Source: Pseudomonadota bacterium
GTDB lineage: Bacteria; Pseudomonadota; Gammaproteobacteria; Xanthomonadales; Rhodanobacteraceae
Assembly: GCA_023430685.1 (NCBI GenBank)
Contig: JAEYZH010000111.1
Location: 1 to 41,039 of the forward strand
Length of the DNA: 41,039 nucleotides
Direction of reading: 5' to 3'
The notes under the pieces are model-generated. The model did not search any database. It was not told the DNA's origin and saw only the letters and a program-made list of their open reading frames with translations. This document shows positions 32,949-40,467 of this stretch, piece by piece (positions within the stretch are counted from its first letter, which is position 1; each line of letters begins with the position of its first letter). The position numbers and the translations under genes were made by a program.

Positions 32949-35663
32949 ATGCAGGACAACCACGAACCGCAGGCGCTCGAAGCCGCCGCGCAGGACTACT
33001 GGAACCGGACCCGGGCCTTCCAGGTCGACGAAGCCTCGCCGAAGCCGAAGTTCTTCTGCCTGTCGATGCTGCCGTACCCCTCGGGTGCGCTGCACATGGG
33101 GCATGTGCGCAACTACACGATCGGCGACGTGATCAGCCGCTTCCAGCGCATGCAGGGCAGGAACGTGCTGCAGCCGATGGGCTGGGACGCGTTCGGTCTT
33201 CCGGCCGAGAACGCCGCGATCAAGAACCATACGGCGCCCGCGACGTGGACCTACGCGAACATCGAGCACATGCGCGCGCAGCTGCAGGCGATGGGCTACG
33301 CGATCGACTGGTCGCGCGAGTTCGCGACCTGCCGCCCGGACTACTACGTGCACGAGCAGCGCATGTTCGTGCGCCTGTTCAGGAAGGGCCTCGCATACCG
33401 CAAGCAGTCGGTGGTGAACTGGGATCCGGTCGACCAGACCGTGCTCGCGAACGAGCAGGTCATCGACGGGCGCGGCTGGCGCACCGGCGCGCTCGTCGAG
33501 AAGCGCGAGATCCCGCAGTGGTTCCTCAAGATCACCGACTACGCGCAGGAACTGCTCGACGGCCTCGACCGCCTGCCGGGCTGGCCCGACGCGGTCAAGA
33601 CGATGCAGCGCAACTGGATCGGCCGCTCGGAAGGCCTCGAGATCGCGTTCGCGGTCGACGGCGAGTCCGAGCCGCTGACCGTGTTCACCACGCGCCCGGA
33701 CACGCTGATGGGCGTGACCTATCTCGCGATCGCGGCGGAGCATCCGCTCGCGCAGAAGGCGGCGGCCACGCGGCCGCTGGTCGCGGCGTTCATCGAGGAA
33801 TGCCGCCACGGCGGTACCGCGCAGGCCGACATCGAGACCGCCGAGAAGAAGGGCATCGACACCGGGCTCAGCGCGGTCCATCCGGTCACCGGCGAGCGCA
33901 TCCCGGTGTGGATCGCGAACTTCGTGCTGATGGGCTACGGCACCGGCGCGGTGATGGCGGTGCCCGCGCACGACCAGCGCGACTGGGAGTTCGCGACGCG
34001 CTATGACCTGTTCATCAAGATGGTCATCGTCAGCGACGCGGTACGCGACGCGATCGCCGAACTCGGCCGCGATGCGTCGCGCAATCCCGATCCGATGTCG
34101 GCCGCGCTCGGCGAGAGCCGCGCGATCGATCCGTACGAGCCGACCGCGGCGCTCGGCATCCTCGAGCAGTTCGAGCGCGATATCGTCGAGAAGGGTGCCT
34201 ACACGGAGTACGGCACGCTCGTGAACTCCGGCGATTACGACGGCCTCGATTTCCGCGGCGCGTTCGATGCGCTGGCGGCCCGCTTCGAACGCGACGGCAG
34301 CGGCGCGCGTCGCGTGAACTGGCGCCTGCGCGACTGGGGTGTCTCGCGCCAGCGCTACTGGGGCTGTCCGATCCCGATCATCTACTGCGCGGCCTGCGGC
34401 GCGGTGCCGGTGCCCGAAGACCAGTTGCCGGTGCGGCTGCCCGAGGACGTCGCGTTCACCGGCGTGAAGTCGCCGATCAAGGCCGATCCGGATTGGCGCA
34501 GGACGACCTGCCCGCAGTGCGGCGGAGCGGCCGAGCGCGAGACCGACACGTTCGATACCTTCATGGAATCGAGCTGGTACTACGCACGCTACACCTCGCC
34601 CGGCGCGACCGACATGGTCGATGCGCGCGCGAACCACTGGCTGCCGGTCGACCAGTACATCGGCGGCATCGAGCACGCGATCCTGCACCTGTTGTACTTC
34701 CGCTTCTTCCACAAGCTGATGCGCGACGCGGGACTCGTCGCGAGCGACGAGCCCGCGACCAACCTGCTGTGCCAGGGCATGGTGATCGCGGACACGTTCT
34801 ACCGCGAATCGGTGACCGGCAACCGCGAGTGGTTCAATCCCGCCGACGTCGAGGTGTGCCGCGATGAGAAGGGACGCGGCATCGGCGCGGTGCTCAAGAC
34901 CGATGGCCAGCCGGTCGAGATCGGCGGCACCGAAAAGATGTCGAAGTCCAAGAACAACGGCGTGGACCCGCAGACGATGGTCGCGCGGTACGGTGCCGAC
35001 ACCGTGCGGCTGTTCTCGATGTTCGCGGCGCCGCCCGAGCAGTCGCTGGAGTGGAACGAGGCCGGGGTCGAGGGCATGGCGCGTTTCCTGCGCCGTTTCT
35101 GGCGCGAGGTCACCACGCACGCGTCCGGGCCGGACCACGCGACGGTCGATCCCGCGCGCCTGGACGCAGGCCAGAAAGCGCTGCGCCGCCAGGTGCACGA
35201 GACGATCCAGAAGGTGACGGACGACCTCGGTCGCCGCTATGCGTTCAACACCGCGATCGCCGCGCTGATGGAGCTGCTCAACGCCGTCGGCCGTTTCGAC
35301 GACCAGAGCGAACAGGGTCGCGCGGTGCGCCACGAGGCGCTCGAGACGATGGTGCTGCTGCTGAATCCCGTCACGCCGCATGCGTGCCACGCACTCTGGC
35401 AGGTGCTCGGCCACGCCGAAACGCTCGTCGACGACGTGCCGTGGCCGAAGGTCGATGCGGCCGCGCTCGAGCGCGACGCGCTCAAGCTCGCGGTGCAGGT
35501 CAACGGCAAGCTGCGTGCGACCATCGAGGTGCCGGTCGGCGCGGATCGCGAACAGGTCGAGCGCCGCGCGCTGTCGGAACCGAAGGTCGCCGAGTTCGTC
35601 GGCGCGCAGGTGCCGAAGAAGATCATCGTCGTGCCCGGCAAGATCGTGAACATCGTGCTCTGA
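32949..35663 (+). CDS. leuS: Leucyl-tRNA synthetase
   Basis: Charges tRNA-Leu with leucine; class I, with a CP1 editing domain. The protein is 904 aa, longer than the usual 860-880. It has the HIGH box as HMGH (49-52) after PYPSGAL, GWDAFGLPAENAAI, an editing domain with TTRPDTLMGVTYLA (split as TTRPDTLMG) and the AVPAHDQRD aspartate segment, a zinc module with paired cysteines (CAACG and CPQCGG), ETDTFDTFMESSWYYARY, the KMSKS loop (663-667) and the anticodon and C-terminal domains ending VPKKIIVVPGKIVNIV. About 40 residues are inserted after the editing aspartate (about 358-410). Start ATG 32949 fits the standard N-terminus; no strong Shine-Dalgarno sequence is seen. Confidence 0.97.
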   Translation: MQDNHEPQALEAAAQDYWNRTRAFQVDEASPKPKFFCLSMLPYPSGALHMGHVRNYTIGDVISRFQRMQGRNVLQPMGWDAFGLPAENAAIKNHTAPATWTYANIEHMRAQLQAMGYAIDWSREFATCRPDYYVHEQRMFVRLFRKGLAYRKQSVVNWDPVDQTVLANEQVIDGRGWRTGALVEKREIPQWFLKITDYAQELLDGLDRLPGWPDAVKTMQRNWIGRSEGLEIAFAVDGESEPLTVFTTRPDTLMGVTYLAIAAEHPLAQKAAATRPLVAAFIEECRHGGTAQADIETAEKKGIDTGLSAVHPVTGERIPVWIANFVLMGYGTGAVMAVPAHDQRDWEFATRYDLFIKMVIVSDAVRDAIAELGRDASRNPDPMSAALGESRAIDPYEPTAALGILEQFERDIVEKGAYTEYGTLVNSGDYDGLDFRGAFDALAARFERDGSGARRVNWRLRDWGVSRQRYWGCPIPIIYCAACGAVPVPEDQLPVRLPEDVAFTGVKSPIKADPDWRRTTCPQCGGAAERETDTFDTFMESSWYYARYTSPGATDMVDARANHWLPVDQYIGGIEHAILHLLYFRFFHKLMRDAGLVASDEPATNLLCQGMVIADTFYRESVTGNREWFNPADVEVCRDEKGRGIGAVLKTDGQPVEIGGTEKMSKSKNNGVDPQTMVARYGADTVRLFSMFAAPPEQSLEWNEAGVEGMARFLRRFWREVTTHASGPDHATVDPARLDAGQKALRRQVHETIQKVTDDLGRRYAFNTAIAALMELLNAVGRFDDQSEQGRAVRHEALETMVLLLNPVTPHACHALWQVLGHAETLVDDVPWPKVDAAALERDALKLAVQVNGKLRATIEVPVGADREQVERRALSEPKVAEFVGAQVPKKIIVVPGKIVNIVL

Positions 35664-35804
35664 GCACGTGCTTCGTCCGCGCCGGAGGTGCCGGGCGGCG
35701 CGCTGCCTTCGCGTGGTGCCGTCGCCATGGCGGCACCCCGCGCAGGGACATTCCCGCGTCATTGTTCGTCGCCGCGGCCGACGCGACCTCGCACCCGGAT
35801 TGAT

Positions 35805-35810
35805 TACACT
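35805..35810 (+). promoter_or_regulatory. Candidate extended -10 (TGATTACACT) directly before the GST-like gene
   Basis: TGATTACACT spans 35801-35810, with hexamer TACACT at 35805-35810. The start codon follows after six bases, so a transcript from it would begin at or next to the AUG and be leaderless. There is no Shine-Dalgarno sequence. No good -35 is seen. The rest of the 153-base gap after leuS shows no gene. Confidence 0.35.
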
Positions 35811-35816
35811 TCGCCG

Positions 35817-36467
35817 ATGCCCAAGGTCCCGATCCTCTACTGCAACCGCGAATCCGGCCACAGCTACAAGGTCGCGCTCGCGCTGCGACTGATGGCGGTG
35901 CCGTTCGAGCAGCGGCCAGTCGACCTCAACCTGCCACGCGCCGAACGCGACGCGGATTTCCGCGCGGCCTCGCTGTTCGGCGAGGTGCCGGCGCTGGTCG
36001 ACGAGGACGGGCTCGCGGTCTGCCAGTCGAACGTGATCCTCGATCATCTCGCGCGCCGCTACGGCAAGCTCGACGGGCGCACGCCGGCCGAGCGCACGCG
36101 CGTGCGCGAGTGGCTCGCGTGGGAGGCGAACCGGCTCGCGATGAGCTTTCCGCACCTGCGATTCTCGCGGCGCTTCACGCCGGCCGGCAAAGCGCTCGAA
36201 GCCTGGTGGACATCGCGCATGCAGGCCGACTTCGATCGCCTCGACCAGCACCTGCGAACGCATGCGTTCATGCTCGGGGAACGCGTGACGATCGCCGATG
36301 CGAGCTGCTGCGGCTACCTGTTCTGGCTCGACCAGGGCAATGTGGATCCCGCGCCCTGGCCCGCGATCATGGCCTGGCTGGAGCGCATCCGCTCGCTGCC
36401 GGGGTGGAAGGCCCCGTATGATCTGCTGGTCGAGACGCCCCCGATCGCGAGCGGAACCCGCACATGA
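35817..36467 (+). CDS. Glutathione S-transferase family protein
   Basis: A 216-aa protein with a thioredoxin-like N-terminal domain (residues 1-80) and an all-helical C-terminal domain. Strand 1 is PILYCNRESGHSYKVALAL, with a Cys/Ser candidate at the catalytic position. GEVPALVDEDG has the cis-proline that binds the glutathione backbone, and QSNVILDHLARRYG is the glutathione gamma-Glu binding helix. GERVTIADASCCGYLFW is the C-terminal capping box. It probably conjugates or reduces with glutathione; the substrate is unknown. Start ATG 35817 is chosen by fold. It sits between leuS and lptE, a place normally without it, and its stop overlaps the lptE start (ATGA). Confidence 0.9.
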   Translation: MPKVPILYCNRESGHSYKVALALRLMAVPFEQRPVDLNLPRAERDADFRAASLFGEVPALVDEDGLAVCQSNVILDHLARRYGKLDGRTPAERTRVREWLAWEANRLAMSFPHLRFSRRFTPAGKALEAWWTSRMQADFDRLDQHLRTHAFMLGERVTIADASCCGYLFWLDQGNVDPAPWPAIMAWLERIRSLPGWKAPYDLLVETPPIASGTRT

Positions 36468-36967
36468 CCTTTCACCGGATCCTCCCCGTCCTCGCCCTGG
36501 CCGCGCTGATCGCAGGCTGCGGCTTCCACCTGCGTCGCGAAGTGAACCTGCCGGCTTCGATGCAGCAACTGCACATCGAGATCGACGATCGCTCGGGCGC
36601 GCTCGCGCGCGACCTCACGGCCGCGATCGAGCGATCCGGTGCGGACGTGGTACCCGCGCCGGGCGCCGGCATCGCGGTCATGAAGATCCCTGCCAACCGC
36701 GTGACCTCCGACGTGCTGTCGGTCGGCGGCAACGCGCGCGCGACCGAGTACACGCTGCGCCACCACGTCGAGTTCGAAGTGCGCGACGCCGCCGGCGCCG
36801 TGCTGATGCCGATGCAGGTGATCGAACTCACGCGCGAGTTCACGTTCGACGCGAGCCAGGCGCTCGGCGTCGCATCCGAAACCGACTTGCTGACGAAGGA
36901 ACTCGAGCGCGACATGGTGCAGGCGATCATGCGCAGGCTCGAGGCGATCGGCGGCACCCAGCCGTAG
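36464..36967 (+). CDS. lptE: LPS-assembly lipoprotein LptE
   Basis: LptE is the outer-membrane lipoprotein that plugs and supports LptD in lipopolysaccharide insertion. The protein is 167 aa with a lipoprotein signal peptide and lipobox LIAGC; C19 would be acylated. GFHLRREVNLPASMQQLHIE is the family opening right after the cysteine. It is followed by alternating strands, EYTLRHHVEFEVRDAAG, and the C-terminal DLLTKELERDMVQAIMRRL helix. The position directly before holA and after leuS is the standard context. The start overlaps the GST stop (ATGA). Confidence 0.95.
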   Translation: MTFHRILPVLALAALIAGCGFHLRREVNLPASMQQLHIEIDDRSGALARDLTAAIERSGADVVPAPGAGIAVMKIPANRVTSDVLSVGGNARATEYTLRHHVEFEVRDAAGAVLMPMQVIELTREFTFDASQALGVASETDLLTKELERDMVQAIMRRLEAIGGTQP

Positions 36968-36973
36968 CGCGCG

Positions 36974-37993
36974 ATGGCGACCGGTCTGCCGGCATTCCGC
37001 AAACAGCTCGCCGCGACGGAGCTCGCCCCCGCGTGGCTGCTGGCCGGTGCCGAGCACCTGCTCGTGATCGAAGCCGCCGATGCACTGCGCGCGCGTGCGC
37101 GCGAACTCGGCTACGACGAGCGCATCGTGTTCGACGTCGATGCGCATTTCGACTGGAACCAGCTCGCCGACGCGAGCCGTTCGATGTCGCTGTTCGCGAG
37201 TCGCAAGCTCATCGACCTGCGTCTGCCGACCGGCCGTCCCGGCAAGGACGGCAGCGCAGCACTGGTCGCGTGGTGCGAGTCGCCGCCGCCGGACACCGTG
37301 CTGCTGGTCACCGCGAACGACTGGAGCCGCAAGCACGAGGGCGCGTGGTCGAACGCGATCGAGCGCGCCGGCTCCGTCGTCGTGCTGTGGCCGATGAAAG
37401 CGGAAGACCTGCCGGCGTGGATCGGTGCGCGCATGGCCAGCCGTGGACTCGATGCGACGCCGGACGCGATCGCGCTGCTCGCGGCGCGCGTCGAGGGCAA
37501 CCTGCTCGCGGCTGCGCAGGAAGTGGACAAGCTCGCGTTGCTGCATGCAGGCGAGCGGCTCGATGCCGAGACGCTCGAAGCCAGCGTCGCCGACGACGCG
37601 CGCTACGACGTGTTCCGCCTCGCCGACTCGGCGCTCGGCGGCGATGCCGCGCGCGCATTGCACATCGTCTCCGGCCTGCGCGCGGAAGGCGAGGAACTGA
37701 TCCCGATGCTCGGCTGGCTGCTGCTGCAGCTGCGCATGCTCGCGCGGATCGCATCCGCGCCGAACCCGGATGCGGCCTTGCGCAGCGAACGGATCTGGCC
37801 CGCGGGGCGCGAATCGCTGATCCGGCGTGCGCTCAAGGGCGGGGACCGCGCACACTGGGAACGCTGCGTGCAGCAGGCCGGTTGCATCGACCGCATCGTG
37901 AAGGGACGCGCCGACGGCGATGCCTGGCGCGAACTCGAACGCCTGATCGCGGCGATCTCGGCGCCGCGGCGCGCCGCCGCGCTGATCGCATGA
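36974..37993 (+). CDS. holA: DNA polymerase III delta subunit
   Basis: HolA is the wrench subunit of the clamp loader that opens the beta sliding clamp. The protein is 339 aa, the usual length. It is an AAA+-like fold without a working Walker motif. Features include PAWLLAGAEHLLVIEAADALRA (the L-x-G-x-E/D-x-x-L beta-binding region), RKLIDLRLPTGRPGKDG, DTVLLVTANDW, the LLAARVEGNLLAAAQEVDKLALL helix pair, DDARYDVFRLADSALGGD and the C-terminal collar helices. Start ATG 36974 follows lptE by six bases. It is almost certainly co-transcribed with lptE and nadD. Confidence 0.95.
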   Translation: MATGLPAFRKQLAATELAPAWLLAGAEHLLVIEAADALRARARELGYDERIVFDVDAHFDWNQLADASRSMSLFASRKLIDLRLPTGRPGKDGSAALVAWCESPPPDTVLLVTANDWSRKHEGAWSNAIERAGSVVVLWPMKAEDLPAWIGARMASRGLDATPDAIALLAARVEGNLLAAAQEVDKLALLHAGERLDAETLEASVADDARYDVFRLADSALGGDAARALHIVSGLRAEGEELIPMLGWLLLQLRMLARIASAPNPDAALRSERIWPAGRESLIRRALKGGDRAHWERCVQQAGCIDRIVKGRADGDAWRELERLIAAISAPRRAAALIA

Positions 37994-38039
37994 CGCGCAC
38001 GCGTCGCGACCGATGCGCTGCGGCGGCGAAGGCGTGTCG

Positions 38040-38693
38040 ATGAGCCGGCCGCTCGCGATCTTCGGCGGCACCTTCGACCCGATCCACAACGCGCATCTGC
38101 GCGTCGCATGGGAGGCCTCCGAGGCGCTCGACGCCGATGTGCGCCTGCTGCCCGCGAGCGTTCCGCCGCATCGCGACCAGCCCCTTGCGAGCGCACGCCA
38201 GCGCGCCGCCCTCGTGCGCGCGGCGCTGGTCGGGCAGGAACGACTGGTGCTCGATACGCGCGAACTGCAGCGCGATGGTCCGTCCTACACGATCGACACG
38301 CTGCTCGAACTGCGCGCGGAGATCGGCCCCGTGCGCGCGCTCGTGCTGCTCGTCGGCGCGGATGCCTTCGCGGGGTTGCCCGAGTGGCACCGCTGGCGCG
38401 AACTGTTCGACCTCGCGCACATCGGCGTGCTGACGCGCCCGGGCCACGACGTCGGCACCCTGCCGAACGAACTGCGCACGAAGATCGCCTCGCGCCGCTG
38501 CCGCGACGCCGCCGCGATCCGCGAATCGCCGTGCGGGCGCGTGCTGCAGATCGAAGTGACGCCGCTCGAGATCTCGGCCAGCCAGGTCCGCGCCCTGCTC
38601 GCCGCCGGCCGCGACCCGCGCTGGCTCGTACCGGACGCGTTGTTCGCGACCGAAACCCTGCTCGCCCCTTATCGCCCGCAACCCGCGTCGTAG
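38040..38693 (+). CDS. nadD: Nicotinate-nucleotide adenylyltransferase
   Basis: NadD joins ATP and nicotinate mononucleotide to form deamido-NAD. The protein is 217 aa with the nucleotidyltransferase motif GGTFDPIHNAHLR (H16, H19) at the N-terminus, SVPPHRDQPLAS (P-P-H-K/R), LVLDTRELQRDGPSYTIDT, LLVGADAF, WHRWRELF and the closing ISASQVR motif (I-S-x-T/S-x-x-R). Start ATG 38040 is set by the fold; a GTG six bases upstream would also be possible. It lies 46 bases after holA. Its stop codon TAG is part of the first palindrome of array B. The usual next genes rsfS and rlmH are missing from this position. Confidence 0.96.
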   Translation: MSRPLAIFGGTFDPIHNAHLRVAWEASEALDADVRLLPASVPPHRDQPLASARQRAALVRAALVGQERLVLDTRELQRDGPSYTIDTLLELRAEIGPVRALVLLVGADAFAGLPEWHRWRELFDLAHIGVLTRPGHDVGTLPNELRTKIASRRCRDAAAIRESPCGRVLQIEVTPLEISASQVRALLAAGRDPRWLVPDALFATETLLAPYRPQPAS

Positions 38694-39024
38694 GAGCGCA
38701 CCCTGTGCGCGATTCGCGTGGATTCGATGGTTGAGAGCAACCGGTTTGCTGCGCGGATCGCCCACAGGGTGGGCTCCTACACCTCGTCTTGCGTAGGAGC
38801 GCACCCTGTGCGCGATTCGCGTGGATTCGATGGTTGAGAGCAACCGGTTTGCTGCGCGGATCGCCCACAGGGTGGGCTCCTACACCCCGTCTTGCGTAGG
38901 AGCGCACCTTGTGCGCGATCGCGTGGATTCGATGGTTGCGAGCAACCGGTTTGTTGCGCGGATCGCCCACAGGGTGGGCTCCTACACCTCGTCTTGCGTA
39001 GGAGCGCACCCTGTACGCGATTCC
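38690..39024. repeat. Array B: REP-like GTAG palindromes, period 103 bp, 4 forward and 3 reverse modules
   Basis: Forward modules (GTAGGAGCGC head) start at 38690, 38793, 38896 and 38998. Reverse modules run 38756-38780, 38859-38883 and 38961-38985. Units are 102-103 bp and nearly identical. The forward hairpin is GCGCAC-CCT-GTGCGC; the reverse one, read 5' to 3' on the minus strand, is GCCCAC-CCT-GTGGGC: the second base pair is swapped on both sides. The third forward copy differs only in its loop (CTT). The head GTAG followed by an imperfect palindrome is the hallmark of REP sequences handled by REP-associated tyrosine transposases. The array lies between convergent nadD and the blue-copper protein gene. 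Nothing coding is seen in 38694-39088. Confidence 0.93.
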
Positions 39025-39088
39025 TCGATCGCGGGCGAACCGGGACAACCCTTGCAGATTGCCCCGGCAGGCCCGTGCGCTTGCATGG

Positions 39089-40315
39089 CTACAGCGAGCA
39101 GCCCTCGGGAATCGGGCCGACGCGCGACAGCGCGAGCTCGCCGGTGGTGCCTGCGTGCGCGCCACTCGTGAATGCATAGCTCATCGTCGCGGCGCCACAG
39201 CTCTGGAACTCGATGTCGGCAGTGCCGACTTGCGCCGTGGTCGTATCGGCACCCTGGTCGAACACGCCGCCCGTGCTTTCGAAGATCCCGACGTCGTCGA
39301 GCCGCGTGAAGCCCGGCGTCAGCGCGGCCTGCAGCGTGTACCAGTGCTGTCCAGACGGACCCGCGTTCGGTGCCGCATCGCCGAGGAAGGTGTACCACGC
39401 GGCGAAGAACACGTTCTGGATCGTGTTTGCGTCGAACACGAAACCCTGGCCACTGTTGCCCGCATCCGCCCAGGCGCCGGAGAGCAGGTGGCGGCCCGTT
39501 GCGCCGTTGCCGCCCTCGGGCGTGCAACTGATGTTCGCGAGCAGGCGCGACAGTTCGATCGTGCCGGTGCGGCCGTCGTCGAAGTCGTACTGCAGGGTGC
39601 CCGCGTTGCAGTTCTCGAGATGCAGCACCGCTTCGCCGACCGTGCGGGTGTCGGTAGCCTGGCCGCTGTCGAACGCGCCGCCCTGCGTGAGGTAGATCGG
39701 CATCGTGGCCGTGTCGTCGTCGTTCGTCACGGTGCCCTGGATCGTGTACCAGCGCTGGCCACCCGGGGCCGTGACGTCGAAGGTGAACCAGCCTCCGAAC
39801 AGCAGGCCGAGGCCCTCGCCATAGGCGTCCGGAAACAGCTCCATCACGAAGCCCTGGCTGTCCGTCGTCGTGTCGGCCCATGACCCGCTGATGCCATGCT
39901 GGTCGAGGTTGAATTGCGTGGCTTGCGAACCTTCCACGACGATCGTGCCGCGCATGCCCATGCCCGCGTGCGCCTGGCAGACGTAACCGAAGCTGCCGGC
40001 GGCATCGAACGTGACGGTCGAGGACCACAGCTCGCCACTCGGCGCGCCATTGCCGCCGTCGGCGTCGCATCCGCGCGCGCAACGGAACGATCCGTCGTCG
40101 GCGTACACGTTGTGCACGCCGCCCTTGTTCACGAACGTGACGGTATCGCCGATCGCGATCGTGAGCTGCGCCGGGCTGAAACTCATCACGGGGTATTCGT
40201 ATTCTCCGCCGCCGGTGGTGCCACCGACCTCGACGCGATGATCCGCTGCCCACGCACCCGCCGCCAGCGGCAGGAGCAAGAGGGCAGGCCATGTGCTGAC
40301 TGCATTCGTTCGCAT
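39089..40315 (-). CDS. Exported blue-copper (cupredoxin) protein with two C-terminal repeat domains
   Basis: A 408-aa protein. Start ATG 40315 has GGAGG five bases upstream and gives a clean signal peptide (PALLLLPLAAGAWA, cut near A24). Residues 25-130 form a plastocyanin/azurin-type cupredoxin: H68 in GGVHNVYAD, then C113 and H116 with a methionine (M119 or M121) in YVCQAHAGMGM complete a type 1 copper site. An extra C79-x3-C83 lies in between. Residues 135-265 and 275-408 are two copies of an exported module with G-x-W-A-D ... Q-G-F-V ... WFTF/WYTF ... WYT, a type frequent in Lysobacterales. Unlike its neighbours it lacks the DGF[DE] tail, ending GPIPEGCSL. Possible role: extracellular electron transfer or copper handling (inferred). 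Confidence 0.9.
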   Translation of the reverse strand: MRTNAVSTWPALLLLPLAAGAWAADHRVEVGGTTGGGEYEYPVMSFSPAQLTIAIGDTVTFVNKGGVHNVYADDGSFRCARGCDADGGNGAPSGELWSSTVTFDAAGSFGYVCQAHAGMGMRGTIVVEGSQATQFNLDQHGISGSWADTTTDSQGFVMELFPDAYGEGLGLLFGGWFTFDVTAPGGQRWYTIQGTVTNDDDTATMPIYLTQGGAFDSGQATDTRTVGEAVLHLENCNAGTLQYDFDDGRTGTIELSRLLANISCTPEGGNGATGRHLLSGAWADAGNSGQGFVFDANTIQNVFFAAWYTFLGDAAPNAGPSGQHWYTLQAALTPGFTRLDDVGIFESTGGVFDQGADTTTAQVGTADIEFQSCGAATMSYAFTSGAHAGTTGELALSRVGPIPEGCSL

Positions 40316-40467
40316 GTTCGCCTCCGGTCGATCGGCTGTCGTGTACGCCGGATGCGAAAGGCGCGACGCGCGGCCAGTGGCCGCGCATGCCTGCATGGAT
40401 CGACGTACTCCTTCCATGGGTGCCGCCAGCGCGCGTGAAGGTTGCGCGCGCCGGGCTCGCGTCGATT

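Noticed and set aside
32766..36263. Very long minus-strand open frame (about 1165 codons) opposite leuS and the GST-like gene
   Set aside because: It mirrors leuS with no family features. leuS on the plus strand is unmistakable, and the frame spans several genes.
20836..39024. Arrays A and B as CRISPR arrays
   Set aside because: Periods of 103-116 bp, both orientations present, intervening sequence also repeated rather than unique, and no cas genes.
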